NCBI RefSeq assembly: GCF_020911925.1
Contig: NZ_CP087134.1
Location: 4,774,001 to 4,838,000, forward strand
Direction of reading: 5' to 3'
Length of the DNA stretch: 64,000 nt
Source: Flavobacterium cupriresistens
Lineage (GTDB): Bacteria; Bacteroidota; Bacteroidia; Flavobacteriales; Flavobacteriaceae
Under the pieces are notes generated by a model. That model saw nothing but the letters and a program-made list of their open reading frames with translations, made no database searches and had not been told where the DNA came from. The translations under genes were made by a program, and so were the position numbers. Positions 26,072 to 34,554 of this stretch are shown here, in pieces (the first letter of the stretch is position 1; each line of letters begins with the position of its first letter).

Positions 26072-26164
26072 GGCAAGCGACCTACATCGCACCGCTCAAC
26101 CACGTACCCTTGCTATGTTCCCATCCTGGGGGAGTCTGCAGGAGCTGGTCGTGTAGGACTTGCC
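26072..26164 (-). ncRNA. ffs: Signal recognition particle RNA (4.5S, small bacterial type)
   Basis: On the minus strand the apical part reads CAGGATGGGAACATAGCAAGG, the SRP domain IV signature: GGAA tetraloop closed by ATG/CAT, with the AGG and AGCA internal-loop strands that bind Ffh. The ends GGCAAG and CTTGCC (26072-26077 with 26159-26164) pair to close the long hairpin. Length about 93 bases, normal for the small type. It works with Ffh and FtsY in co-translational targeting. A full flavobacterial promoter lies directly upstream. Confidence 0.93.
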
Positions 26165-26168
26165 GGTG

Positions 26169-26198
26169 CAAATATACAATCTTTTTATATTTTTGCAA
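26169..26198 (-). promoter_or_regulatory. Promoter of the SRP RNA gene (TTG-N19-TAnnTTTG)
   Basis: On the minus strand, TTG at 26198-26196 is followed after 19 bases by TATATTTG (26176-26169), matching the Bacteroidota consensus TTG-N17-23-TAnnTTTG. The RNA 5' end would fall about 5 bases downstream, at the start of the closing stem. This is the best promoter in the window. Confidence 0.88.
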
Positions 26199-26253
26199 GA
26201 GCTTTGTTGCTATAAAATTATCGTCGTATATTGGCTTATTCAAATTTTAAACT

Positions 26254-27303
26254 ATGAAAAAACATAACTTCCTAGCTGTCATTTTATTAGGAATCACATT
26301 AATTGGATGTAACGGCATAAAAAAAGATGAAAATTCTTTATTTACTATTGATGATGCTGCTTTTCCAGCCCATTTTACCTCAAAAGAAGCGGTTTCGATT
26401 GCTATTTTAAACCCAAATTTAAAAAAAATCGATAGCATTGTTTACTTTGTAAACGACAAAAAAGTGGGCAACACTAAAAGTGCTGAAAAATTCAAATTTG
26501 AATTAAAAGATCAAAAATTAGGGTACCAATACTTAAAAGCTACCATTTATTTTGGCGGAGATTCTTCAGATGCTACTAAAAGAATTGAAATAGTTTCTAA
26601 TGTTGAACCAAAAGCACTAAACTATAAAATCATAAACACCTATCCGCACGATACTGCTGCCTTTACTGAAGGCCTAGAGTTTCATGATGGTACTTTATAC
26701 GAAAGCACCGGACAAAAAGGAGACTCTTATTTTAGAGCGCTGGATTATAAAACCGGAAAAGTAATCAAACAAATTACTCTTCCTAGTGAGTATTTTGGAG
26801 AAGGAATTACTTTCATTAACGGGAAATTGTTTCAATTGACCTGGCAGGAAAAAACCGGTTTCATTTATGATGCTAAAACTTTAAAACTGGAGAAAACTTT
26901 TGAATTCGACAAAGAAATTGAAGGCTGGGGAATGACAAATGACGGAAAATACATTTATCAATCGGATGGAACGGAGAAAATCTGGAAGATGGATCCTACT
27001 ACTCAAAAAATGATCGACTATATTAATGTATACTCCGGGACTTCAAAAATCAAAGCTATTAATGAATTGGAATTAATCAATGGGAAATTATATGCAAATA
27101 TCTTCCTAAAAGATGCTATTGCTGTTGTAGACCCCGCAACTGGTGCAGTTGAAGGAATCCTGAACATGTCTGGTCTTCGTAAATTAGTGAACGTTAAAAC
27201 AGATGATGTTTTAAACGGTATTGCCTACAACCCTGCAACAAAAACTATTTTTGTAACGGGTAAAAATTGGAACAAAATGTTCGAAATAACCGTTACTGAA
27301 TAA
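26254..27303 (+). CDS. Glutaminyl-peptide cyclotransferase (lipoprotein)
   Basis: 349 residues with a lipoprotein signal (MKKHNFLAVILLGITLIGC, Cys19). The N-terminal 110 or so residues look like an Ig-like domain. Residues about 120-345 are the five-bladed propeller of the plant/bacterial glutaminyl cyclase family (Glu_cyclase_2, PF05096): YPHDTAAFTEGLEFHDGTLYESTGQKG, GEGITFINGKLFQLTWQEKTG, EGWGMTNDGKYIYQSDGT, INELELINGKLYANI. It forms N-terminal pyroglutamate on exported proteins, a common maturation step for secreted Bacteroidota proteins. hutI begins 6 bases after its stop, so the two are co-transcribed although their functions are not clearly linked. Confidence 0.92.
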   Translation: MKKHNFLAVILLGITLIGCNGIKKDENSLFTIDDAAFPAHFTSKEAVSIAILNPNLKKIDSIVYFVNDKKVGNTKSAEKFKFELKDQKLGYQYLKATIYFGGDSSDATKRIEIVSNVEPKALNYKIINTYPHDTAAFTEGLEFHDGTLYESTGQKGDSYFRALDYKTGKVIKQITLPSEYFGEGITFINGKLFQLTWQEKTGFIYDAKTLKLEKTFEFDKEIEGWGMTNDGKYIYQSDGTEKIWKMDPTTQKMIDYINVYSGTSKIKAINELELINGKLYANIFLKDAIAVVDPATGAVEGILNMSGLRKLVNVKTDDVLNGIAYNPATKTIFVTGKNWNKMFEITVTE

Positions 27304-27309
27304 AAACAG

Positions 27310-28548
27310 ATGATAACATTAATTACCAACATAAAAGAGCTGCTTCAGGTTCGTGAAACTTCAATTACTAAAGTATCCGGAGCGGAGATGGCCGTACTTC
27401 CCACAATCAAAAATGCCTTTTTGATTTTAGAATACGGTTTAATCACCGATTTTGGAGAAATGGAATTACTTCCTAAAATCAAAGCTGACAAAATTATTGA
27501 CGCAACGGGACGCATCGTTTTACCTTCCTGGTGCGACAGTCACACCCATATTGTATATGCAGGTAACCGCGAACAAGAGTTCGTAGATCGTATCAATGGG
27601 TTTTCTTACGAAGAAATCGCAAATCGTGGTGGCGGAATTTTAAATTCAGCTAAAAAACTCAACGAAACTTCTGAAGACGAGATCTACAATCAATCTAAAG
27701 TTCGCTTAGAAGAAGTAATGCATTTGGGAACCGGAGCCATAGAAATCAAATCGGGTTACGGGCTAACTATTGAAGGCGAATTAAAAACGCTTCGCGTTAT
27801 TAAAAAACTGGCAGAAAATTATCCTATCACGATAAAATCGACTTTTTTAGGTGCTCATGCATTTCCATTACATTACAAAGAAAACAAAGCGGGCTACATT
27901 GAGGAGATCATAACAAAGATGCTACCCCAAATTGCACAAAACAAACTGGCCGATTATGTCGATGTTTTTTGCGAAACGGGATATTTTTCTGTTGAAGAAA
28001 CCGAAAAAATCATGGAAGCAGGAATACAACATGGTTTAATTCCGAAGATCCATGTGAATCAATTTAATTCGATAGGCGGAATTCAGGCCGGAATCAAATT
28101 TAAAGCCCTTTCAGTTGATCATCTTGAAATTATGAACCCGGAAGACATTGAAGCTTTAAAAGACACCGAAACAATGCCTGTAGCTTTGCCATCGTGTTCT
28201 TATTTCCTTAGCATCCCCTACACGCCGGCACGTGAAATGATAAAAGCAGGTTTACCGTTAGCTTTAGCTACCGACTTCAACCCGGGCTCTACTCCATCCG
28301 GAAACATGAATTTTGTTGTAGCCACAGCCTGCATCAAAATGAAAATGACTCCTGAAGAAGCCATCAATGCTGCTACAATAAACGGTGCTTATGCGATGGG
28401 ACTTTCAGAAAGCCACGGAAGTATCACAAAAGGCAAGAAAGCCAATTTAATCCTCACAAAACCTATTTCATCTTACTACCAGATTCCTTATGCTTTTGGA
28501 AGCAATTTGATCGAAAGTGTATTTTTGGATGGTAAAATTTTAGTTTAA
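27310..28548 (+). CDS. hutI: Imidazolonepropionase
   Basis: 412-residue amidohydrolase for the third step of histidine degradation, imidazolonepropionate to formiminoglutamate. Metal site HTHIVYAGNREQEF (HxH), GAIEIKSGYGL, the later His in FLGAHAFP, and metal Asp in ALATDFNPGSTPSGNM. Length normal for HutI. It follows the glutaminyl cyclase gene by 6 bases and ends at a strong terminator. hutG is close by (29596) on the same strand; hutH and hutU are not in the window. Confidence 0.96.
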   Translation: MITLITNIKELLQVRETSITKVSGAEMAVLPTIKNAFLILEYGLITDFGEMELLPKIKADKIIDATGRIVLPSWCDSHTHIVYAGNREQEFVDRINGFSYEEIANRGGGILNSAKKLNETSEDEIYNQSKVRLEEVMHLGTGAIEIKSGYGLTIEGELKTLRVIKKLAENYPITIKSTFLGAHAFPLHYKENKAGYIEEIITKMLPQIAQNKLADYVDVFCETGYFSVEETEKIMEAGIQHGLIPKIHVNQFNSIGGIQAGIKFKALSVDHLEIMNPEDIEALKDTETMPVALPSCSYFLSIPYTPAREMIKAGLPLALATDFNPGSTPSGNMNFVVATACIKMKMTPEEAINAATINGAYAMGLSESHGSITKGKKANLILTKPISSYYQIPYAFGSNLIESVFLDGKILV

Positions 28549-28563
28549 AAAAATCTTATCCAT

Positions 28564-28600
28564 AAAAAAAGGTCTGTGAAATTTCACAGACCTTTTTTTT
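28564..28600. terminator. Bidirectional terminator between hutI and a convergent gene
   Basis: GGTCTGTGAAA (28571-28581) is followed directly by TTTCACAGACC (28582-28592), flanked by A and T runs. Confidence 0.9.
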
Positions 28601-28620
28601 ATTCAATAAACTGAATTGTC

Positions 28621-29499
28621 TTATCTCAAGCTAAAACTTGTTTTAGAAACCAATTCGTCATTATCAAAAACATTGATAAAGTAAGTTCCTTTTTCAAAAT
28701 TCTTACCTGGCAAATCTTCAACAACATTTACCGATTTGTTTTCGTATTGAACTGTTGTTTTAAAACTGTAAGTCAATGATTTATCACCAAAACTTTCTGT
28801 TTTTTTATCTCCTAAAACATTGTTTTTACTGTCAATAACCTGTACATAATACGTTTTATCTCCAGATTTAGCAATTTGATTCTCAGCAATAGTAAAACTT
28901 ACTTTCAAAACATCTGCACGACTTGCTTTATCAGTTTCAATTTGTTTACCTGAGCTTCTCAATTTGTAAGCTGCCGTTTTTGTATTCAGAACTGATAATT
29001 TAGAACCTTTTTCAACTGTTTTAGACAGTTCTTCGTTCTGACCAACTAATACTTCATTGAATTTTTTTGATTCACCTAAAACTACAATAGTACTGTCTCT
29101 CTGAACTGTCAAAACACCATTTTGTTTTTTCAATTCGTCGTTTTCAGCAACTAAAGTCTTCATTTTAGTCTGCATCCCCTGTACTTGATTTCTGTATTTA
29201 GATACATCCCCTTTAGATTTATTTAAATCATCCATCAAAGCTACTACTTTATCTCTTTCCTGAATTAATTCATCAGACATTGAAGTATTTTCTGCAATTG
29301 CAGCATCATAGGTTGCTTTCAATTCCTGTAAATCTTTCATAACAGATTCTTTCTCTGTTAAAGTGCTTGTAAGCTCCGTTTTAACCACCTCTGTATCAGA
29401 AGATAATTTAAAAATATACACTAAGCTACCTATCAGTAGGACTGCTAAAACTGCGATTACCGCCTTTAGACTTGAGTTGTTGTTCTTTGGGTTTTCCAT
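28621..29499 (-). CDS. Membrane-anchored coiled-coil protein of unknown function
   Basis: 292 residues. One N-terminal membrane span (about 12-31, AVIAVLAVLLIGSLVYIF) without a cleavage site, then a long coiled coil (about 35-165, rich in E/K with Leu spacing: ELTSTLTEKESVMKDLQELK; VQGMQTKMKTLVAENDELKKQ). The C-terminal 110 residues form a beta-rich domain (VLKVSFTIAENQIAKSG, YYVQVIDSKNNVLG, GTYFINVFDNDELVSKTSF). It probably spans the periplasm from an inner-membrane anchor. Family name not recognised. Single gene, divergent from hutG, with a TAAATTTG element upstream. Confidence 0.85.
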   Translation of the reverse strand: MENPKNNNSSLKAVIAVLAVLLIGSLVYIFKLSSDTEVVKTELTSTLTEKESVMKDLQELKATYDAAIAENTSMSDELIQERDKVVALMDDLNKSKGDVSKYRNQVQGMQTKMKTLVAENDELKKQNGVLTVQRDSTIVVLGESKKFNEVLVGQNEELSKTVEKGSKLSVLNTKTAAYKLRSSGKQIETDKASRADVLKVSFTIAENQIAKSGDKTYYVQVIDSKNNVLGDKKTESFGDKSLTYSFKTTVQYENKSVNVVEDLPGKNFEKGTYFINVFDNDELVSKTSFSLR

Positions 29500-29521
29500 A
29501 TTTAATAATTTTCTTTAAAAA

Positions 29522-29529
29522 CAAATTTA
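29522..29529 (-). promoter_or_regulatory. Candidate -7 element of the coiled-coil gene
   Basis: TAAATTTG on the minus strand, 23 bases before the ATG. No -33 TTG at the right spacing. Confidence 0.4.
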
Positions 29530-29571
29530 AGAATTAATATATCGTAATAACGTAAGTTAATACAATTATAT

Positions 29572-29579
29572 TATTTTTG
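29572..29579 (+). promoter_or_regulatory. Candidate -7 element of hutG
   Basis: TATTTTTG, 17 bases before the hutG ATG, matching TAnnTTTG. No obvious -33 TTG. Confidence 0.4.
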
Positions 29580-29595
29580 AACAATATTTTTTTTT

Positions 29596-30633
29596 ATGGA
29601 GAAATTAATACCATTTACAATAAACGATTTAGCTAAAGTCACCAATCATAGAAGTGGCGAAATCAAATTTGGAGAAAAAATGATTATCATTCCTAAGGGA
29701 GCTGATAAAATTAATTTCCTAAAAGAGAGCGAGGCTAAGTATGTCCTTCTGGGAATCCCCGAAGATATCGGCATCCGTGCTAATTATGGCAGACCCGGTG
29801 CAGCATCGGCTTGGGAAAGTGCGATAAAAAGCATCGCCAACATTCAGCACAATCGTTTCGCAAAAGGCAGTCAGATTATTGTTTTGGGCCAAATCAATGT
29901 TACGGAGGAAATGCGTGACGTAGAACATCTGGATTTTAATGATATTGACGATCGTTCGAAATTAAGCCAGTTGGTAGAAAAAATTGACAAAGAAGTTTCT
30001 CACATCATCTTTAATATTGTTAAAGCCGGAAAAATCCCTATTATCATTGGCGGAGGCCACAATAATGCCTACGGAAATATAAAGGGTTCTGCTCTAGCCA
30101 AAGGAAAACCGGTAAACGCGATTAATTTTGATGCGCACTCAGATTTTAGAATCCTGGAAGGGCGTCACAGCGGAAACGGATTCTCTTATGCTTATGAAGA
30201 AGGTTTCCTGAAAAAGTATTTTATTTTTGGATTACACGAGAATTACACTTCCAAAAGTGTCTTGGATATTATCAAAAAGATAGAAGACCGTGTGCGTTAT
30301 AACACCTATGACAGTGTTAACATCCGAAAAGAAAAAGAGTTCTACAAAGAGATGATTTACGCTTTGGATTTTGTCAAATCGGATCCTTTTGGAATTGAAA
30401 TTGATCTCGACGCCATCCCTAACATTGCCAGCAGCGCTATGACTATCAGCGGATTTTCGATAGAAGAATTGCGTCAGTTTATTTCCTTTTTCGGAGAACA
30501 TAAAAACGCTACTTATTTGCATATATGCGAAGGAGCACCGGACTTAGATCAATCTCCAAACAATCATTTAATTGGAAAATTAATCGGGTACCTGATCACC
30601 GATTTCATCAAAGCCAACAACGAGAATATTTAA
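29596..30633 (+). CDS. hutG: Formimidoylglutamase-like arginase-family hydrolase
   Basis: 345-residue member of the ureohydrolase (arginase/agmatinase/formimidoylglutamase) superfamily. Mn-binding motifs are present: IIIGGGHNNAYG, NFDAHSDFRILEGRHSGNGFSYA, and GIEIDLDAIPNIASSA near the C-terminus. The GHxx(N) instead of GGEH-type first motif matches the Bacteroidota HutG-like group. Closeness to hutI supports formiminoglutamate hydrolysis to glutamate and formamide, but an arginase or agmatinase role cannot be excluded from the sequence alone. Confidence 0.88.
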   Translation: MEKLIPFTINDLAKVTNHRSGEIKFGEKMIIIPKGADKINFLKESEAKYVLLGIPEDIGIRANYGRPGAASAWESAIKSIANIQHNRFAKGSQIIVLGQINVTEEMRDVEHLDFNDIDDRSKLSQLVEKIDKEVSHIIFNIVKAGKIPIIIGGGHNNAYGNIKGSALAKGKPVNAINFDAHSDFRILEGRHSGNGFSYAYEEGFLKKYFIFGLHENYTSKSVLDIIKKIEDRVRYNTYDSVNIRKEKEFYKEMIYALDFVKSDPFGIEIDLDAIPNIASSAMTISGFSIEELRQFISFFGEHKNATYLHICEGAPDLDQSPNNHLIGKLIGYLITDFIKANNENI

Positions 30634-30714
30634 TTTAAAAAGACCCGAGCAGCTGAAAATTAAACCATTTACCAAATAAAACCCGATTCAAATAAACGAT
30701 TGACTGAATAAAGC

Positions 30715-30722
30715 TATCTTTG
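30715..30722 (+). promoter_or_regulatory. Candidate -7 element of the DEAD-box helicase gene
   Basis: TATCTTTG, 44 bases before the ATG. A TTG at 30700-30702 lies upstream but only 12 bases away, shorter than the usual 17-23. Confidence 0.4.
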
Positions 30723-30766
30723 CACAGAATTTTAGTACTTAAAACTAAAATCTTAATACCTAAGAT

Positions 30767-32017
30767 ATGTTATTCGAAGATTTATCACTTTCAAAAAGTA
30801 TACAAAAAGCCGTATTTGAAGAAGGCTACCTAAATCCTACTCCTATCCAGGAACAATCTATTCCGATTGTTTTGGCCGGAAGAGATTTGATTGGTTGTGC
30901 CCAAACCGGTACCGGAAAAACAGCTGCATTTGCTATTCCTATCATACATCAGTTACACCGAATTGTTGGTTCTTCTAAAAAAGCCAAACAAATCCGTGCA
31001 CTTATAGTTACTCCTACACGTGAACTTGCGGTTCAGATTGGACAAAGTTTTGACACTTATGCAAAATATACCAATCTGACACAATTAACGATTTTTGGTG
31101 GAGTTTCACAAAATCCACAAGTGGATGCCTTAAAAAAAGGAATCGATATATTGGTTGCTACTCCGGGAAGATTATTGGATTTACAAAAACAAGGTTTTCT
31201 TGACTTAGACCATTTGCACACTTTGGTTTTGGATGAAGCGGATCAGATGTTGGATATGGGTTTTATTAACGATGTAAAAAAGATCGTAAAACTTACGCCT
31301 AAAAACCGTCAAACCTTATTGTTTTCTGCCACGATGCCGATTGCCATTCGCGAATTGGCCGAAATGTTTTTACAAGATCCTGCAAAGGTTGAAGTTTCAC
31401 CAGTTTCATCTACTGCTGAAAATGTAGAACAACGTATTTATTTTGTGGAGAAAACAGAGAAAAGAAATTTACTTTATCATTTAATAAAAAACGAAAATTT
31501 ATCAAACGTATTGGTTTTTTCAAGAACCAAACACGGTGCTGATAATGTCGTAAAAGCATTACGCAAAAAAGAAATCCCTGCAGAAGCCATTCATGGAGAT
31601 AAATCGCAGAATGCCAGACAACGTGTTTTGGATGCTTTTAAAAACAAAGAAGTAGGTGTTCTTGTTGCTACTGATATTGCCGCAAGAGGAATTGACATTG
31701 ATCAATTACCATTCGTAATTAACTTTGATTTACCAAACATTCCGGAAACCTACGTACACCGAATTGGGCGTACAGGACGTGCAGGAAACGGCGGTATTGC
31801 CATCTCTTTTTGCAGTAAAGATGAAGAGCCTTATTGGAAAGACATCAAAAAACTGATAAAAGTAGATGTAAACATTGTTACCGATCATCCTTACCCTTGG
31901 CATTCAGGAACTCCGGACGCAACGGCAGAGAAACCTAAAAATTCAAACCGAAGCGGTGGTGCTCATAAATCAAGAAAGTCAAATGCTTCTAAACAAAATA
32001 AAAAGCGTTGGTATTAA
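30767..32017 (+). CDS. DEAD-box RNA helicase (RhlE-like)
   Basis: 416-residue ATP-dependent RNA helicase. Q motif with Gln in PTPIQEQSIP; motif I AQTGTGKT; Ia PTRELA; II DEAD; III SAT; then the second RecA domain with VLVFSRTKHGADNV, ARGIDID and HRIGRTGRAG (motif VI). The short basic tail (AEKPKNSNRSGGAHKSRKSNASKQNKKRWY) is an RNA-binding extension typical of RhlE-type helicases. Likely works in ribosome assembly or mRNA turnover, often cold-linked. Its stop overlaps by 4 bases with the stop of the convergent hybrid kinase gene. Confidence 0.95.
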   Translation: MLFEDLSLSKSIQKAVFEEGYLNPTPIQEQSIPIVLAGRDLIGCAQTGTGKTAAFAIPIIHQLHRIVGSSKKAKQIRALIVTPTRELAVQIGQSFDTYAKYTNLTQLTIFGGVSQNPQVDALKKGIDILVATPGRLLDLQKQGFLDLDHLHTLVLDEADQMLDMGFINDVKKIVKLTPKNRQTLLFSATMPIAIRELAEMFLQDPAKVEVSPVSSTAENVEQRIYFVEKTEKRNLLYHLIKNENLSNVLVFSRTKHGADNVVKALRKKEIPAEAIHGDKSQNARQRVLDAFKNKEVGVLVATDIAARGIDIDQLPFVINFDLPNIPETYVHRIGRTGRAGNGGIAISFCSKDEEPYWKDIKKLIKVDVNIVTDHPYPWHSGTPDATAEKPKNSNRSGGAHKSRKSNASKQNKKRWY

Positions 32018-34200
32018 CAACCAACGCTTTTTGTTTCACTTACTAAGTAATTGATTATTTTGAACAATTTAACGGGTTCAAACGGCTTAATAATAATATC
32101 ATTCATTCCCGAAGAAATTGCTTCGTCTGTTATTTCGTCTTTATCAAAAGCAGTCAGCGCCACAATAGGTGTTTTGATCCCCAACTGACGAATTCTTTTC
32201 GTGGTTTCAAAACCGTTCATTAACGGCATGTTAATATCCATCAAAATAAGGTCAAAATATTCGTTGTCCAGTATTTGAAGAGCCCCAAAACCATCATCAA
32301 CTACTTTACAGATGTAATTATTCTTCTCAATAATTTTCTTTGTGACAAGTTGATTTATCGCATTATCCTCGACAACTAAAATTTTAAAAACTTCATTAGA
32401 GGTCAGGTCAACCTGGATTTCATCTATAATACGTTTCGTTTTCTCGGGATCGTATTCAAAAGGGATTGTAAAGGTAAATAAGGTCCCTTCGCCTATCTTG
32501 CTTTTCAAATCGATCGTAGTATTAAAGAGCCCTAACAGTCTTTTCACAATACTCAAACCAAGTCCAGTGCCTTGATAATCTTCATCCTTTCTTCCGACCT
32601 GAACAAACTTTTCGAAAATTTTCGTCTGATCTATTGCTGCAATTCCTACTCCGTTATCCTTTATTCGGAATTCTAAGAAGTGCATCTTCCCTTCTACTTT
32701 TACCAGATTGATTATAATTTCAACCTCCCCTTCTTTGGTAAACTTCAATGCGTTACTCACCAGATTCATCAGGATTTGTGCCAGCCTTAATTTATCACCA
32801 ATCAAATATTCCGGAATAGCATCATCAATAATTGTAGAAATTTTATTGTTGTTCTTTTGTGATAAAAAAGAAAGCGAATTTTTGATCATCGCAATTTCAT
32901 CAGAGATATTGAATGTTAAACTTTCCAATACCACTTTATTTTCTTCAATTTTATTAATCTGAAGAATATCATTTACCAATGACAACAGATATCTGGCAGA
33001 AAATTTTAATGAACTCAAATGCTGACTATTTGACAATTCTTTATGTTCCTCAAGTAACATATTGGTTATCCCCACAACACCATAGAGCGGAGTACGCAAT
33101 TCGTGGCTTATAGTCGAAATAAATTGCGTCTTAAGTAGCGAGGCCTCCTCGGCTATTTCTTTTGCTTCTAAGAGCTCTAAATTGTGTTTCTTTTTAAATC
33201 TGATATTTTTAACCAGTGTAATGATTAACAACAAAAGAACAAAGGAAGTCATCACAAACAAAACCACAATAATTCTTGATTTTTTTAGACTTTGATATTG
33301 GGAATCTTTTTCAATCTCAATTTTATCTATTTGCCTCTTATACTCGTCTAATTCCAAGTTAAAACCTGCTATAGAAGCGCTTTTAATCTTTTCATCATTG
33401 TAAATCTGTTCTGTTATTTTATTGTATGCATCTAAATTAACATAGGCTTCTTTATACCTGCCGTTTGCACTCAAAAATTTCGAGTATTCCAGATGTGCAT
33501 TTGACAAATCTGTTTTTTCTATATAATTTCTTCCTAACCGTATCGCATTATTAAAATAGTCATCTGCTTTTTGAATGTCTCCCTGATGACTGCAGTACAT
33601 TCCGTTTAACATATTTGTAATAACAATGGTATCATCAAACTGAAACTTCTTCTGATTCGCATTGATAAACTGCAAATAAGGATATCCATTCTTAAACTGA
33701 CCCACATCAAAATATGACCACGCAATATTCACATAAGTAAAATAAATCTGCGTTGAATCCTTAATTTTTAAACTTAGTTCAATTGATTTTTTGTAAAATT
33801 CAACACCACGGCTATATTCTTTCTTTTCAAAACAATAGATATTACCCAGGTTATTATACAACATATTCTTAAAGCTATCATTTTTAGCTTTGTACGCATA
33901 TAACAGGCTTTTTTTATAAAAGAAAATCGCTTTATCGAGTTCTCCCAATTCATTGTAATTGGCCGCTATAATATTATAAGAACGGGCAATAAAATAATCG
34001 TTTTTGGTTTTCGTGGAATGATCCAGCGCAACTCTTGAATGAATTAATGATTTTTCAAAATTAGATTCTCTTAAATCAGACAGTGCTTCCAGTATAAGTT
34101 TATCGATCTGAACTGATGACAAATCACTTTGTCCCAATGCATTGAATGAAAAAAAATTAAATACCAAAAAACATGATAAAAAGATTCGAAATCGAAACAT
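32014..34200 (-). CDS. Hybrid sensor histidine kinase with periplasmic TPR domain
   Basis: 728 residues from the ATG at 34200. The alternative ATG at 34221 overlaps a TAnnTTTG element. Signal sequence at 1-23 (MFRFRIFLSCFLVFNFFSFNALG), then TPR-type helical repeats at about 30-270 (ARSYNIIAANYNELGELDKAIFFYKKSL; NNLGNIYCFEKKEYSRGVEFYKKSI), membrane span at about 308-330, HisKA with FISTISHELRTPLYGV (His near 363), HATPase with NLVSNALKFT and GTGLGLSIV, and a C-terminal receiver with DLILMDINMP (Asp near 653). It would sense an extracytoplasmic signal through its TPR repeats and relay phosphate. No output regulator is adjacent. Convergent on the helicase gene, divergent from the double-glycine peptide gene. 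Confidence 0.92.
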   Translation of the reverse strand: MFRFRIFLSCFLVFNFFSFNALGQSDLSSVQIDKLILEALSDLRESNFEKSLIHSRVALDHSTKTKNDYFIARSYNIIAANYNELGELDKAIFFYKKSLLYAYKAKNDSFKNMLYNNLGNIYCFEKKEYSRGVEFYKKSIELSLKIKDSTQIYFTYVNIAWSYFDVGQFKNGYPYLQFINANQKKFQFDDTIVITNMLNGMYCSHQGDIQKADDYFNNAIRLGRNYIEKTDLSNAHLEYSKFLSANGRYKEAYVNLDAYNKITEQIYNDEKIKSASIAGFNLELDEYKRQIDKIEIEKDSQYQSLKKSRIIVVLFVMTSFVLLLLIITLVKNIRFKKKHNLELLEAKEIAEEASLLKTQFISTISHELRTPLYGVVGITNMLLEEHKELSNSQHLSSLKFSARYLLSLVNDILQINKIEENKVVLESLTFNISDEIAMIKNSLSFLSQKNNNKISTIIDDAIPEYLIGDKLRLAQILMNLVSNALKFTKEGEVEIIINLVKVEGKMHFLEFRIKDNGVGIAAIDQTKIFEKFVQVGRKDEDYQGTGLGLSIVKRLLGLFNTTIDLKSKIGEGTLFTFTIPFEYDPEKTKRIIDEIQVDLTSNEVFKILVVEDNAINQLVTKKIIEKNNYICKVVDDGFGALQILDNEYFDLILMDINMPLMNGFETTKRIRQLGIKTPIVALTAFDKDEITDEAISSGMNDIIIKPFEPVKLFKIINYLVSETKSVGC

Positions 34201-34218
34201 AATTTGAAAATATTTATT

Positions 34219-34226
34219 CAAATATA
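34219..34226 (-). promoter_or_regulatory. Candidate -7 element of the hybrid kinase gene
   Basis: TATATTTG on the minus strand, 18 bases upstream of the ATG at 34200. It covers the alternative ATG at 34221 and so favours the shorter protein. Confidence 0.5.
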
Positions 34227-34508
34227 CATTATTAAAACAGAAAATAATATCTTGATTTTTACAACATTAATTTGATCCGGAATGATCTTATTTCTTCCAC
34301 TTTTTAAACTATCCACACTAGTCTTTTTCAGTTTAAGGCCTCTTTTTTTTCCATCTTTGTAAAATCAAAAACAAATAAAGGTCACACGAACAAAACCAAG
34401 GCTTTACGATATTTAACCTAACAAAAACACATTTCATTAAAAAATAATCAGTAATTTAAGATAATTAATGAAAAATAATTTTATCTTTAACAAACCTTAT
34501 AAACACAA

Positions 34509-34536
34509 GCCCCAAGTGTTTTTATAAGATTGGGGC
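34509..34536 (+). promoter_or_regulatory. Hairpin in the 5' leader of the double-glycine peptide gene
   Basis: GCCCCAA (34509-34515) pairs with TTGGGGC (34530-34536) around a 14-base loop, 18 bases before the peptide ATG. GC-rich for this genome. It could stabilise or regulate the short mRNA. It lacks a T-tract right after the stem, so it is unlikely to be a terminator. Confidence 0.45.
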
Positions 34537-34554
34537 ATTTAAAACCAAAAAAAC

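Larger units (their letters stand above)
34201..34554. other. Divergent region between the hybrid kinase and the leader-peptide gene
   Basis: About 350 bases. A minus-strand TATATTTG (34219-34226) suits the kinase gene. On the plus strand, TATCTTTA (about 34480) is one base off the -7 consensus. A hairpin lies in the probable 5' leader of the peptide mRNA (34509-34536). Nothing else coding. Confidence 0.5.

Noticed and set aside
25003..26253. Integrase, transposase or att site for the accessory island
   Set aside because: No such gene or tRNA is present; the direct repeats are gene fragments, so recombination between duplicates is a simpler explanation.
34509..34536. Leader hairpin of the peptide gene as a riboswitch
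   Set aside because: A single short stem without any conserved aptamer sequence; kept only as a hairpin.
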